NCBI RefSeq assembly: GCF_002929505.1
Contig: NZ_PJJL01000061.1
Location: 1-59,976 of the forward strand
DNA length: 59,976 nt
Direction: 5' to 3'
From: Cryobacterium sp. Y57
GTDB taxonomy: Bacteria > Actinomycetota > Actinomycetes > Actinomycetales > Microbacteriaceae
The position numbers and the translations under genes are program-made. This document shows, piece after piece, positions 46,699 through 55,170 of this stretch; the first letter of the stretch is position 1; each line of letters starts with the position of its first letter. The notes beneath the pieces are model-generated. The model had not been told where the DNA came from. It made no database searches and saw only the letters and a list, made by a program, of their open reading frames with translations.

Positions 46699-47694
46699 AT
46701 GACTAATTCCACGGCCCTCCAGGCGATCCCCGTCATCCTCGACGTTGACACCGGGGTCGACGACGCCCTGGCCATTCTGTTTGCGCTCGCTCACCCGGAC
46801 ATCAACGTGCTCGGCATTAGTTGCGTGGCCGGCAATGCCTCGCTCGAGCGCGTTGTCGAGAACACCCTGCGTATTCTCGATGTCGCAGATGCCCCGTATA
46901 TTCCAGTCGCTGCCGGCGCCCGGCGCCCTCTGCTCGAGCCAGCCCGATCGGCCGCGCATGTGCACGGCGAAGGTGGCCTCGGTACCCTGCAGCTTCCACC
47001 GACCGACCGACGCGCAGAGCCGATCAGTTCGGTCGAGCTCATGCACAAGCTGATTGTGGCCAGCCCGCATCCGGTCACCCTGGTTGGACTGGCCCCGCAA
47101 ACCAACCTGGCGTTGTTGCTGCGCCAGTACCCCGATGTGGTCAGCAACATCGAGCGCATCGTCTTCATGGGCGGATCCACTACGGTCGGCAACGCCACCG
47201 CCGTCGCTGAATTCAACGTCTGGCACGACCCGGAAGCCGCCGCCATCGTGCTTGATTCCGGCGTGCCCACCTTTATGTACGGACTCGACGTGTTCAACCA
47301 GGTTGCGGTTCCGGAGCACGTCACCACTGCACTCATGCACAGCGACTCCGACCTCGCCCACGTCGTCGGACAGCTACTCGGCAACCGGATCGCGCTTGGT
47401 TCGGGCCGCAACGCCGACTATTCCGGCCTGATCGGCGATGCCGGCGCCCTCTGCGCCCTGGTCGACCCGGGCGCATTGGAGACGGCGATGCTCCCCCTAC
47501 GGGTGCAACTGTCCGGCTACGGCCGCGGCCAGACGATCGCCGACAAGCGTACGCATCCGGGCGAGGACATCGTGCACGGCCTGGTCGAAGAATGGGAGAC
47601 CGCTGAAGTTGCCCTCAACGTCGACGTCGACCGCTACGTACACCTGTTCCTCGACACGCTCGGCCTCGGTTCGGCGTTGCTGCCCTCCCACTAG
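46699..47694 (+). CDS. inosine-uridine preferring nucleoside hydrolase family protein
   Basis: 331 residues. The N-terminal DVDTGVDDALAI is the calcium-binding and catalytic Asp cluster of nucleoside hydrolases; GISCVAGNASL, TLVGLAPQTNLALLL, VFMGGSTTVGNATAVAEFNVWHDPEAA complete the signature, and the Asp of YGLDVF also fits. The enzyme splits the N-glycosidic bond of ribonucleosides to give base and ribose, in purine or pyrimidine salvage. The exact nucleoside preference cannot be told from sequence. Single gene with its own likely leaderless promoter and a hairpin downstream. Confidence 0.93.
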   Translation: MTNSTALQAIPVILDVDTGVDDALAILFALAHPDINVLGISCVAGNASLERVVENTLRILDVADAPYIPVAAGARRPLLEPARSAAHVHGEGGLGTLQLPPTDRRAEPISSVELMHKLIVASPHPVTLVGLAPQTNLALLLRQYPDVVSNIERIVFMGGSTTVGNATAVAEFNVWHDPEAAAIVLDSGVPTFMYGLDVFNQVAVPEHVTTALMHSDSDLAHVVGQLLGNRIALGSGRNADYSGLIGDAGALCALVDPGALETAMLPLRVQLSGYGRGQTIADKRTHPGEDIVHGLVEEWETAEVALNVDVDRYVHLFLDTLGLGSALLPSH

Positions 47695-47696
47695 CG

Positions 47697-47794
47697 GCCG
47701 GGTCGTCACAACGGATGCTGTGGCCCGGCTACTCCCTGCGCGGCACGCGGCACGCGTCAGGGAAGCCGGTACTGGGTCCAACCAGCGCCGGCTT
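47697..47794. terminator. two hairpins between convergent genes
   Basis: GCCGGG...CCCGGC (47697-47729, with inner CACA/TGTG) and AAGCCGG...CCGGCTT (47763-47794, with inner CTGG/CCAG) lie between the nucleoside hydrolase and NUDIX stops. Neither has a long T-run; they may stop transcription from both sides. Confidence 0.5.
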
Positions 47795-47803
47795 CTGGGC
47801 GCG

Positions 47804-48388
47804 TCAGTACAGCTGGCCGACCGAAGCGAGGGCTGCGCGCAGCAGTGTGCCGCGGCCACCCTCCATTTCGGCTGATACGCCCGGGGATGCGGCCTCGGCC
47901 GGCGTCATCCAGGTAATCTCCAGCGCGTCCTGCCGGGGGTCGCAGGTACCGCTGACGGGAACGACGTAGGCCAACGAGACGGCGTGCTGGCGGTCATCCG
48001 TGTAGGCGGTGATGCCGGGCATGGGAAAGTATTCGGCGACGGTGAACGGCACGGGGCTGGTCGGCAGCTGCGGAAAAGCCATCGGACCGAGGTCTTTTTC
48101 GAGGTGACGAAACAGTGCGTCCCTGAGGGTTTCGCCGTACAGCACGCGGCCCGAGACCAGAGTCCGGGTCATTTCGCCGGTCGGTCGGGCGCGCAACAGC
48201 ACGCCGACCTCCACAACCTGGCCGAGGCCATCCACTCGAACGGGCACGGCCTCGATGTAGAGAATGGGCAGCCGCCGACGAATCTCGGCGAGTTCGACAT
48301 CTTTCAGCCAGCCCGGATTCGTGTTCGGGGCTCCCGCGGGGGGCTTTTGCGTCCAGTCCGGGTCTGGGTCAGGGGTTCGCACGCTCAT
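47804..48388 (-). CDS. NUDIX hydrolase-like protein (DUF4916)
   Basis: 194 residues. The central region, VEVGVLLRARPTGEMTRTLVSGRVLYGETLRDALFRHLEKDLGP, and the later ALEITWMTPAEA fit the DUF4916 branch of the NUDIX superfamily common in actinobacteria. The Nudix box is much altered: the R-E-x-x-E-E core is not seen intact (LRDALFRHLEKDLG), so pyrophosphatase activity is uncertain. ATG at 48388 is chosen; CAGAAT six bases upstream may be the -10 of a leaderless mRNA. A longer frame to 48487 has no support. Confidence 0.8.
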   Translation of the reverse strand: MSVRTPDPDPDWTQKPPAGAPNTNPGWLKDVELAEIRRRLPILYIEAVPVRVDGLGQVVEVGVLLRARPTGEMTRTLVSGRVLYGETLRDALFRHLEKDLGPMAFPQLPTSPVPFTVAEYFPMPGITAYTDDRQHAVSLAYVVPVSGTCDPRQDALEITWMTPAEAASPGVSAEMEGGRGTLLRAALASVGQLY

Positions 48389-48513
48389 AGTGCCATTCTG
48401 TCTTACGTGGCCACCGTGCGCGCACGCGCAGCGCTGCTCGGTGCGAGAAGCAGCGAGCAATGGAAGTATGGGGTGCGCGGCGCCCATGCGTCGCGCGTAC
48501 CGGGGAGGACCCC

Positions 48514-49176
48514 ATGACCACCAGTACCCCCATCGACACGGCTGCCGTGCTCTGGTCGACGAGCGGCGCCGATCAGACTGATCGACCGTTGCTGATCATC
48601 ATGCACGGCTATGGCTCGAACGAGGGCGACCTGTTCTCGCTCGCTCCACATTTGCCGCTCGAACCGGTGATCGCGGCGTTGCGCGCGCCCCTGCGGGTCG
48701 GCGCGGGATGGGCGTGGTTTCCTATCAGCGATCCGGGCAATCCCGACACCGCGACGGTGGACGCGGCCGTTGCCGCGGTGCTCGACTGGCTCGACGCCCT
48801 GCCGCAGCAGCATCGGTCTGTCGGTCTGCTCGGATTCTCGCAGGGCGGCGCCATGGCGCTCGCGCTGCTGCGCGCCTCGCCGAATCGGTTCAGCTTCGCG
48901 GTGAATCTCTCCGGATTCGTCGCGACCGCCTCGCAACGCGGTGATACCGTGCTGGCGGATCAGGCGGTTCCGGTGTTCTGGGGACGCGGAACCGCCGACG
49001 GTGTCATTCCGGCCAGCGCGGTAGAGCGTACCCGGGCCTGGTTGCCCGGGCACAGCACGCTCACCGAGCGCATCTATAACGGACTTTCCCACTCGATCTC
49101 TCAGGCCGAACTCGACGACGTCGTCAACTTTCTGCGCGCCCAGTACGGTGAAAGTGAGACTGGACCGGTGGCCTAA
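48514..49176 (+). CDS. alpha/beta hydrolase (carboxylesterase/phospholipase type)
   Basis: 220 residues with the fold and triad of the phospholipase/carboxylesterase family: IIMHGYGSNEGDLF (oxyanion region), GFSQGGAMAL (nucleophile Ser), GTADGVIP (Asp) and LSHSIS (His). It probably hydrolyses small ester or thioester substrates in the cytosol; no signal peptide is present. ATG at 48514 follows GGGGAGGA at good spacing and is preferred over the frame opening at 48460. Confidence 0.92.
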   Translation: MTTSTPIDTAAVLWSTSGADQTDRPLLIIMHGYGSNEGDLFSLAPHLPLEPVIAALRAPLRVGAGWAWFPISDPGNPDTATVDAAVAAVLDWLDALPQQHRSVGLLGFSQGGAMALALLRASPNRFSFAVNLSGFVATASQRGDTVLADQAVPVFWGRGTADGVIPASAVERTRAWLPGHSTLTERIYNGLSHSISQAELDDVVNFLRAQYGESETGPVA

Positions 49177-49229
49177 AAACGCTCAGGACCGGGCTGGGAA
49201 CAGCGCGATCGAACCACGGGACGAAAGTG

Positions 49230-49667
49230 CTAGCGGTCGCGCTTGGCTTGCTCCTGGGCGGCCTGGCGCTCGACATGCGCCTTCTTGGCCGCGCGCTGGG
49301 CGTCGCGGTCTTTCACTGCGATCTGGTCGGCGCGCACGCCAGCCTGGGTGGAACGTTCCAGCACGAGCCAGGCCGGCGGCTGCTGGAGCAGGGCGGCGAT
49401 CTCGGCGGTGCTCAGCGGGTCGGTGATCTCGCTGCGGGCCAGGCCGGAGATGGAGACGCCAAGCTTGGCGGCGACAACCTGGCGCGGGTGCGGACCGTTG
49501 GCGCGCAACTCGACCAACCATTCGGGCGGGTTTGCCATGAGCTCGGCCAACTCGGTGCGGCTGACAAATTCGGTCTGGAACCCAGCCGGTGCCGCGTCGA
49601 GCAGAATCCCGAGTTTCTGGGCCGCCGTGGCGGGCTTCATGGTCTGGGGCTTCTTTTCGGAACTCAT
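49230..49667 (-). CDS. DUF5997 family protein
   Basis: 145 residues, actinobacteria-specific DUF5997. The central part (HPRQVVAAKLGVSISGLARSEITDPLSTAEIAALL) looks helix-turn-helix-like, and the C-terminus is a charged helix (KDRDAQRAAKKAHVERQAAQEQAKRDR). It diverges from a gene that encodes a LysR-type effector domain without its DNA-binding part; the two probably work together. TACGCT ends six bases before the ATG, so the transcript may be leaderless. Biochemical function is not known. Confidence 0.85.
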   Translation of the reverse strand: MSSEKKPQTMKPATAAQKLGILLDAAPAGFQTEFVSRTELAELMANPPEWLVELRANGPHPRQVVAAKLGVSISGLARSEITDPLSTAEIAALLQQPPAWLVLERSTQAGVRADQIAVKDRDAQRAAKKAHVERQAAQEQAKRDR

Positions 49668-49673
49668 TGGTCA

Positions 49674-49679
49674 AGCGTA
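49674..49679 (-). promoter_or_regulatory. -10 hexamer TACGCT of a likely leaderless gene
   Basis: On the minus strand TACGCT is followed by six bases and the ATG at 49667 of the DUF5997 gene. No ribosome site is present. Confidence 0.5.
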
Positions 49680-49758
49680 TAGCCTGAGAGGGCGCTCGTT
49701 TGGGCAAATCGCACGCTGCTGGTAAATGCGCGGCCGCAAGTTTTGAGAAAGGATGCCG

Positions 49759-50613
49759 GTGAGCTTTTCCATCGCCTTCGTCGCCGGTGTCACCCCCACC
49801 AAATGGACCCGCATCTGGGGCGACCGCCGCCCCGACGTGCCGCTGACAGTGTTTCGCACCGAGGCCGCTGAGCAGATTTCAGTGCTGCACGACGGTCGGG
49901 CCGAAGTCAGCCTCGTGCGACTCCCGATCGACGACACCAATCTGAGCGTCATCAACCTGTACAACGAGATTCCGGTCGTGGTCGCGTCGAAGGATCACAT
50001 CATCGAGCAGGCCGAGACCGTACTGCTGTCCGACCTGGCCGACGAACACCTGCTGCAGAACCCCGATGATGTGCCCGAGTGGCGCGACATCGCCGCGGAG
50101 GTGCGCGACGGCAGCCGTCGGGTCCTGCCGTTGATGCGAGACCTCGACGAGACCATGGAGCAGGTCGCCGCCGGCGTCGGCATCATTATCGTGCCGCACT
50201 CGATCGCCCGGTTGTACGGCCGCAAAGACGTCATCTCCCGCCCGGTCACCGACGTGGCCGACACCCAGATCGCCCTCACCTGGATCACCCGGGAGACCAC
50301 CGACGACATCGAAGAGTTCATCGGCATCGTGCGCGGGCGCTCCAAGGCGAGTTCGCGAACGGATGCCGGCGCGCCCGCTGCGGCCGACGCCGCCGCGAGC
50401 GCAGATGGAGAGCAGCCCAAAGTTCCAAGCGATGGCCGCCCGCAAAAGCCACCGCGCAAACCGAAGAAGACCGACAAAGCGAAGGCCGCTGCGAAAGCCG
50501 TTCGGGTTGCCACCGCAAAAGCGAAACCTGCTGTGCGTAAGAGAACCGAGAGCGCCCCCGGCCGCACCCGGCCGACCAAGAACCCCAACAAGAGCAAAGG
50601 CCGCGGACACTAA
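49759..50613 (+). CDS. stand-alone LysR-type substrate-binding domain protein with basic tail
   Basis: 284 residues from GTG at 49759 (GAAAGG six bases upstream; an ATG two codons earlier sits against that site). Residues 1-195 match the LysR effector-binding domain (FSIAFVAGVTPTKW, VVVASKDHII, VPHSIARLYGR), but the N-terminal helix-turn-helix is absent. The last 90 residues are Lys/Ala/Pro-rich (PRKPKKTDKAKAAAKA) like a histone H1 tail, and could bind DNA without sequence preference. The divergent DUF5997 neighbour may supply the DNA-reading part. I see no catalytic motif. Confidence 0.85.
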   Translation: MSFSIAFVAGVTPTKWTRIWGDRRPDVPLTVFRTEAAEQISVLHDGRAEVSLVRLPIDDTNLSVINLYNEIPVVVASKDHIIEQAETVLLSDLADEHLLQNPDDVPEWRDIAAEVRDGSRRVLPLMRDLDETMEQVAAGVGIIIVPHSIARLYGRKDVISRPVTDVADTQIALTWITRETTDDIEEFIGIVRGRSKASSRTDAGAPAAADAAASADGEQPKVPSDGRPQKPPRKPKKTDKAKAAAKAVRVATAKAKPAVRKRTESAPGRTRPTKNPNKSKGRGH

Positions 50614-50616
50614 GAA

Positions 50617-51015
50617 CTACGGGTTCTGGAGCACCGACAGAATATTGCCGGCGGGGTCGGTGAACCAGGCAATATCGGGGGCCGCTCCGGCGCCGGCTGC
50701 GATGCCTTTGTCATTCTGCTCGAAACCGTCGTAGCGCAAAAACTCCACACCACGCTCGGTGAGTTCGTCGACGGTCGCATTGAGGTTGACGACCGCGAAA
50801 TTGAGAATCGTATAGGTGGCCGGCACGAAATCCGGCTTCGGATAGGCGATGACCTGCGCGCCGCCGGGCAGCGCGATGTTCAGCATCCCCATTTCCTCGA
50901 CCGTGACCTCGAGGCCGAGGGTTTCGGCGTAGAAGGTGCGCGCAGCATCGAGGTCGGAAACCGCGAATCCGCTGAAGCCGGCAATGATTCCGACGTTGTG
51001 CTCGGTCTGGGACAT
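50617..51015 (-). CDS. VOC superfamily (glyoxalase/bleomycin-resistance fold) protein
   Basis: 132 residues. The paired beta-alpha-beta-beta-beta repeats of the VOC fold are visible: GFSGFAVSDLDAARTFYAETLGLEV and ILNFAVVNLNATVDELTERGVEF, ending in WFTDPAGNILSVLQ. The usual first metal ligand (His in H-x-x-x-x-V) is Gly/Ser-type here, while the final Glu position is also not canonical, so the protein may bind without metal catalysis. ATG at 51015 has GGAGT upstream. It ends three bases from the convergent LysR-like gene. Confidence 0.88.
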   Translation of the reverse strand: MSQTEHNVGIIAGFSGFAVSDLDAARTFYAETLGLEVTVEEMGMLNIALPGGAQVIAYPKPDFVPATYTILNFAVVNLNATVDELTERGVEFLRYDGFEQNDKGIAAGAGAAPDIAWFTDPAGNILSVLQNP

Positions 51016-51046
51016 GAGTGACTCCTTCGATCGGAACATGAATCGA

Positions 51047-51964
51047 TCAGCGGGAGCTGATCGAGGCGAACTTGCGAATACACAGCGGCACGAATACCAG
51101 CAACATCACGGTAATGCCGATGAGTACGGTCAGGATAGGGTTTTGCATGGTCCAGATATCAGGCACCGGCGCGGTGCCCAGGTTGCCGAACAGCTGCCGC
51201 ACGGCCTGCACGAGCGACGACACCGGGTTCCACTCGGCAAAGACACGCAGCGGCGTCGGCAGGGTCTCGCTCGGTACGAACGCGTTCGACACGAAGGTCA
51301 GCGGGAAGAGGATGAGGAACGACGCATTGTTGATGACCTCCGGGCTTTTCACACTCATACCGAGCAGCGCCATCACCCAGCTAAAGGCATAACCGAACAG
51401 CAACAACAACCCGACTCCGGCCAGAAATTCGGGGGGCGAGGTGTTGACCCGCCAACCAACCGCGAGGCCGGTGGCCATCATGATGATCATGGAGATGGCG
51501 TTCAGCGCGAGGTCGCCATTCGTTCGACCGATCAGCACAGCGGATGCGTTCATCGGCAAGCTCCGAAAGCGGTCGATGATGCCTTCCTTGAGATCGAGCG
51601 CCATGGCCGCGCCGGAGAACGTCGCCCCGAACACGACTGTCTGCGCGAAAATCCCCGCCATGAGAAACTGCGTGTAGTCGCTGCCCTGCACTGCGATCGC
51701 TCCGCCGTACACCTGGCTGAACAACAGCACGAACATGATCGGCTGGATCACCGCGAAGACGAGCATGTCGGGCGAACGCTTGATCTTGATGAGGTTGCGC
51801 TTGGTGACCGTCCAGCCGTCGGAGTACCAGAGAGAAAGCGGATTCCAGGAGGGCAGCGGGGGTAGTGTGCCCAGTCGAGATTCATTTCGTTCGCGACCCG
51901 GCTCGGGTGTGACCGGCTCGGGTGTGACCGGCTCGGGCCGAAGAGCGGAGTGTCGGGGGCTCAT
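51047..51964 (-). CDS. ABC-2 type transporter permease (DrrB-like)
   Basis: 305 residues with six predicted membrane helices (MLVFAVIQPIMFVLLF, FLMAGIFAQTVVFGATFS, ISMIIMMATGLAVGW, LLLLFGYAFSWVMALLGMS, FLILFPLTFVSNAFV and a final VLIGITVMLLVFVPLC) and the ABC-2 signature region near SNAFVPSETLP. It pairs with the ATPase encoded upstream, with ATGA overlap, as a two-gene exporter like the daunorubicin DrrAB family. Export of a hydrophobic compound is likely; the substrate is unknown. The N-terminus has a pentapeptide repeat PEPVT encoded by a 15-bp DNA repeat. Confidence 0.92.
   Translation of the reverse strand: MSPRHSALRPEPVTPEPVTPEPGRERNESRLGTLPPLPSWNPLSLWYSDGWTVTKRNLIKIKRSPDMLVFAVIQPIMFVLLFSQVYGGAIAVQGSDYTQFLMAGIFAQTVVFGATFSGAAMALDLKEGIIDRFRSLPMNASAVLIGRTNGDLALNAISMIIMMATGLAVGWRVNTSPPEFLAGVGLLLLFGYAFSWVMALLGMSVKSPEVINNASFLILFPLTFVSNAFVPSETLPTPLRVFAEWNPVSSLVQAVRQLFGNLGTAPVPDIWTMQNPILTVLIGITVMLLVFVPLCIRKFASISSR
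51900..51937. repeat. in-frame 15-bp tandem repeat in the permease gene
   Basis: GGCTCGGGTGTGACC occurs two and a half times. In the gene it encodes the N-terminal PEPVTPEPVTPEP, a cytosolic stretch, so changes in copy number would keep the frame. Confidence 0.8.
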
Positions 51965-53025
51965 GTCACCTTCTCCAAATCGGTGGCATCGGCATCCGCC
52001 GTGGGTTTCTGCACGCGCTTGGCCTGCGCTCGCTTCGACAGCTTGGGGCCGGCATCCGTGTCGTTGTCGGTAACGGTGAGATCGGCTTTGTGCCCGGTCA
52101 GCTTGAGGAATACGTCATCGAGGGTGGGGCGGCGCATGCCGGCATCGTGCAGGTTGACCTCTGCCGCACGGAGGTCGGAGAGCATGTTCTGCAGCGCAGT
52201 CGGGCCGTCCGTGACGGCAACCTCGACTCCGCGGCCGTCGGTCGACACCGAGGGCTCGCCCGAGCCGTGGCGGGCCAGGATCTCGCGGGCAGTCCCGACG
52301 TCGGTGGCGTCGACCAGGGCCACCACCACGCGGTGCCCGCCGATCTGGGCTTTGAGCTGATCGGAGGTACCTTCGGCAATGACTCGGCCGTCGTCGATCA
52401 CGACGATGTCATCGGCGAGCTGGTCGGCTTCTTCGAGGTATTGCGTCGTCAGTAGCACGGTCGTGCCGTCGGCGACGAGACGCTTGATGACCTCCCACAG
52501 GGCGATGCGGCTGCGCGGGTCGAGTCCGGTCGTCGGTTCGTCGAGAAAGAGTATCTTGGGGTTGATGACCAGTGCGCCGGCGAGGTCGATGCGCCGCCGC
52601 ATACCGCCGGAGAACCCCTTGACGGGACGGTTGCCAGCGGCGGTCAGCTCGAACAGGTCGATGAGTTCCTGAGCCCGTTTGCGCGCGGCCGCGCCACCGA
52701 GGTGGTAGAGGCGGCCGACCATCTCCAGGTTCTCGAATCCGGTCAGGTTTTCATCGACCGCTGCGTACTGGCCGGAGACCCCGATAATGCGTCGCACCGA
52801 TTTCGGGTGGCGGATGATGTCGATTCCGTCGATGACGGCCGTGCCGGTATCCGGTTTGATCAGGGTCGTGAGCATCTTTACGACGGTGGTCTTTCCGGCG
52901 CCGTTCGGGCCGAGCAGGGCTTTGACCGTGCCACGGGGAACCTGCAGGTCGAGCCCGGCGAGCGCGTGCACCGGCCCGCTCTTGGACTGGTAGGTCTTGG
53001 TCAGGCCTTGGGCCTCAATGATCAC
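51961..53025 (-). CDS. ABC transporter ATP-binding protein (DrrA-like)
   Basis: 354 residues. Motifs: Walker A GPNGAGKTT, Q-loop GVSGQYAAVDENLTG, signature FSGGMRRR, Walker B ILFLDEPTTGLDPRSR, and the H-loop region TTQYLEEADQL (Gln before the usual His). The C-terminal domain (DVFLKLTGH) is typical of DrrA-family drug exporters, followed by a Lys/Asp-rich tail. GTG at 53025 is preferred because AAGGA lies eight bases upstream; a longer frame reaches 53130. With the permease it forms an exporter, perhaps for a lipid or secondary metabolite. Confidence 0.92.
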   Translation of the reverse strand: MIIEAQGLTKTYQSKSGPVHALAGLDLQVPRGTVKALLGPNGAGKTTVVKMLTTLIKPDTGTAVIDGIDIIRHPKSVRRIIGVSGQYAAVDENLTGFENLEMVGRLYHLGGAAARKRAQELIDLFELTAAGNRPVKGFSGGMRRRIDLAGALVINPKILFLDEPTTGLDPRSRIALWEVIKRLVADGTTVLLTTQYLEEADQLADDIVVIDDGRVIAEGTSDQLKAQIGGHRVVVALVDATDVGTAREILARHGSGEPSVSTDGRGVEVAVTDGPTALQNMLSDLRAAEVNLHDAGMRRPTLDDVFLKLTGHKADLTVTDNDTDAGPKLSKRAQAKRVQKPTADADATDLEKVT

Positions 53026-53087
53026 GAAATCGGTTCCTTGCCTGGATATCGAGAAATTGCGCAGATGTCGAATCGTCTTACCCTGCG

Positions 53088-53116
53088 ATGTTAACCGGGC
53101 CGGATTCCTTTGACAA
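53088..53116 (-). promoter_or_regulatory. sigma-70-type promoter of the ABC exporter genes
   Basis: On the minus strand TTGTCA (53116-53111), 17 bases, then TAACAT (53093-53088) form a good house-keeping promoter about 63 bases upstream of the GTG of the ATPase gene. Confidence 0.55.
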
Positions 53117-53318
53117 CCGATGTCCCGCACGAGGGCCCGGCGCTACCCCGCCAACGTCAGCTCGGGTGGCCCGATTGGCGCTCCCTATGAGAATCTCAAA
53201 AACATGGCTCATTTCTGGCAGCAACCACGGAGGACGCTATGCACTGCCAATGATTCGGCTCGGGACGCTGAACACCTGTCACTATTCAGGCAGGGAAACA
53301 TCCCATGGAAAGGTATTC

Positions 53319-53780
53319 ATGTCCACGACCACCACGCAACCAACTGAGAAACACGTGCAGTCCAGCGCGCTGCACCGGGAGAAAACGGGAGAGCGCATGG
53401 CCAATCAGAACCTGCTTGTGCGCCGCATCACTGTCGGACTTTCGCTCGCCGTCGTAGGCGCGATCCACATTCTTGATCTGCCCAGTAAATTTGACGAAAC
53501 TCCGTATTTGGCCGTTGCCTATATCGGGATCATCCTCGCCGTGGCCGTCCTCGTTGAGCGAATACTGGTCGTCGGGTCGAGAATTGACTTTCTCGCCGCC
53601 GCCGCGCTGTCGGCAGCCGTCATCGTCGGCTTCATCGTCAATCGCACCGTTGGTATGCCGATGGCCACGGGAGACATTGGAAACTGGCTGGAACCGCTCG
53701 GTCTGCTCTCACTCGCCGTCGAGGGCTTCGTCATCTGGCAAGCACTCGTCGCCGTCGCACTGCACCGCACACGGCGCTAG
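53319..53780 (+). CDS. small four-helix membrane protein
   Basis: 153 residues. After a polar N-terminus of about 35 residues come four hydrophobic segments (ITVGLSLAVVGAIHILDL, YLAVAYIGIILAVAVLVERI, FLAAAALSAAVIVGFIVN, and LLSLAVEGFVIWQALVAVAL). No family was recognised; its His/Asp in the first helix and Pro-Met in a loop are not diagnostic. ATG at 53319 has GGAAAGG five bases upstream; a second ATG at 53397 would still include all four helices. It stands between the exporter promoter region and the convergent GNAT-AAA gene. Confidence 0.7.
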   Translation: MSTTTTQPTEKHVQSSALHREKTGERMANQNLLVRRITVGLSLAVVGAIHILDLPSKFDETPYLAVAYIGIILAVAVLVERILVVGSRIDFLAAAALSAAVIVGFIVNRTVGMPMATGDIGNWLEPLGLLSLAVEGFVIWQALVAVALHRTRR

Positions 53781-53788
53781 TTCTACGA

Positions 53789-53808
53789 CTGAGACGACTG
53801 TCGCTCAG
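53789..53808. terminator. hairpin between convergent genes
   Basis: CTGAG-A-CGA-CTG-TCG-CTCAG forms an eight-pair stem with one bulge just after the stop of the small membrane protein gene. It has no T-run, so termination is only suggested. Confidence 0.4.
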
Positions 53809-53837
53809 ACCCAGCTCTCGCTCGAGCAGGGTCACTC

Positions 53838-55124
53838 CTACAGCCGGGCGAGGCGTTCGATGTCCTCGAGGAACTCGGCTGCGACTTCGTCGGACACGGT
53901 ACGGCGGGTCTCGGAGATTGCGATCTCATAATCTTCGGTGCTGGGACCGTTGATAGCGGGCCCGGCACCGGATTTATAGAGAGCTTTTTCAAGCGCGTGC
54001 TGGGAGGCCCGGTGAGCGGCATACTCGACGTCGGCCGGGGAGAATCCGTCGCTCTGCTCGACCAAGACTGCCAGATCGACCTCCCCCGATACGGCATCGG
54101 GAATGTAACGTTCCCAGATAGCCTGGCGGGCGGCGACATCCGGCAGCCCGATCGGCACAACGTAATCGAAACGTCCGTGGCGAAGGAAGGCGGAGTCGAG
54201 TGCACGAATGAAGTTCGTGGCACAGACCAGCAGACGACCGGGTTGTTCGCGAAAAGCCGGGATGATCTTGAGCAGTTCGTTGGTCACACCCTGCATAGCC
54301 GAAGGCGGTTCGCCGGAACGCTGGGCGGCGATCTCTTCGACCTCGTCGATGAACACGACCGCGTGTTCGAGCTCGGCGATCTTCAAAAAGGTTTCCCGAA
54401 GCGCGCCGGCAAGGCCCTGCGGGTCAGTGGCGAGGCGGGAGGGAAAGACCTCGATGAACGACCACTCCAGGCGGGAGGCGATCGCCTTCGCGAAGGTGGT
54501 CTTTCCGGTGCCCGGAGGGCCGAACAATACGACGGCTTTGGGCGGCGATACACCGTATTGCTCAGCGAGTTCGGGTTTGGCCAGGGGCATGACCAGACGG
54601 CGCTCGAGCAGTTCCTTCTCACGCTCCATCCCGCCGACTTTCTGCCAGAGGTCGCGCGGCAGTACGCGTCCGCCCAGCTCACCGAGCAGTTTGAGCTCCT
54701 CCCGCTGCACAGGAATGTGCCGCTCGAAGTAGCGCAGGTTCTTCTTCACCTCGAACCCGCGGTTGAGAAAGGGATCGACGTTCGTCTCTGATTCGGGCAT
54801 AAGCGCCGATAGTTTAGTCATGCCGTGCGGGGCCATGCGGCTCTCGAGGGCAGCGAGCATAGCCGTACCGATGCCCTGGCTCTGCCAGCTTTCGGCGGTC
54901 GCCAAAAAGACGATCCAGCCTTGCGCGTGAGCAGCGCGGCCGACGGCTGCGCCGACGACCTCCTCGCCGTGCACCGCTACGACGGCGTGATCCTTCTGGC
55001 AGGAGGCGAGCACCTCGGAAAGACCGTAAACCGGTTCTGTGTCTGAGGCCTTGATCTCCTCCCACAGACGCAGAATGCCGTCCAGATCGTCGGAGTGAAA
55101 GTCGCGCAGTCGCCAGCCAGTCAT
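53838..55124 (-). CDS. GNAT acetyltransferase fused to an AAA+ ATPase
   Basis: 428 residues with two modules. Residues 1-140 form a GNAT domain (LRDFHSDDLDGILRLWEEI, VGAAVGRA, acetyl-CoA loop QSQGIGTAM at 81-89, NRGFEVK). Residues of about 160-415 form an AAA+ domain of the FtsH/SpoVK type: Walker A GPPGTGKT at 202-209, Walker B VVFIDEVEEI, sensor CATN and arginine finger RHGRFD, then a helical lid. ATG at 55124 follows GAGGAT. The arrangement suggests that acetylation of a protein is coupled with its unfolding or remodelling, but targets are not known. It is a single gene. Confidence 0.9.
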   Translation of the reverse strand: MTGWRLRDFHSDDLDGILRLWEEIKASDTEPVYGLSEVLASCQKDHAVVAVHGEEVVGAAVGRAAHAQGWIVFLATAESWQSQGIGTAMLAALESRMAPHGMTKLSALMPESETNVDPFLNRGFEVKKNLRYFERHIPVQREELKLLGELGGRVLPRDLWQKVGGMEREKELLERRLVMPLAKPELAEQYGVSPPKAVVLFGPPGTGKTTFAKAIASRLEWSFIEVFPSRLATDPQGLAGALRETFLKIAELEHAVVFIDEVEEIAAQRSGEPPSAMQGVTNELLKIIPAFREQPGRLLVCATNFIRALDSAFLRHGRFDYVVPIGLPDVAARQAIWERYIPDAVSGEVDLAVLVEQSDGFSPADVEYAAHRASQHALEKALYKSGAGPAINGPSTEDYEIAISETRRTVSDEVAAEFLEDIERLARL

Positions 55125-55170
55125 CGTGATCCTCGCATCGTTGGGTGTGCAGCCAATCTATTACATCCGA

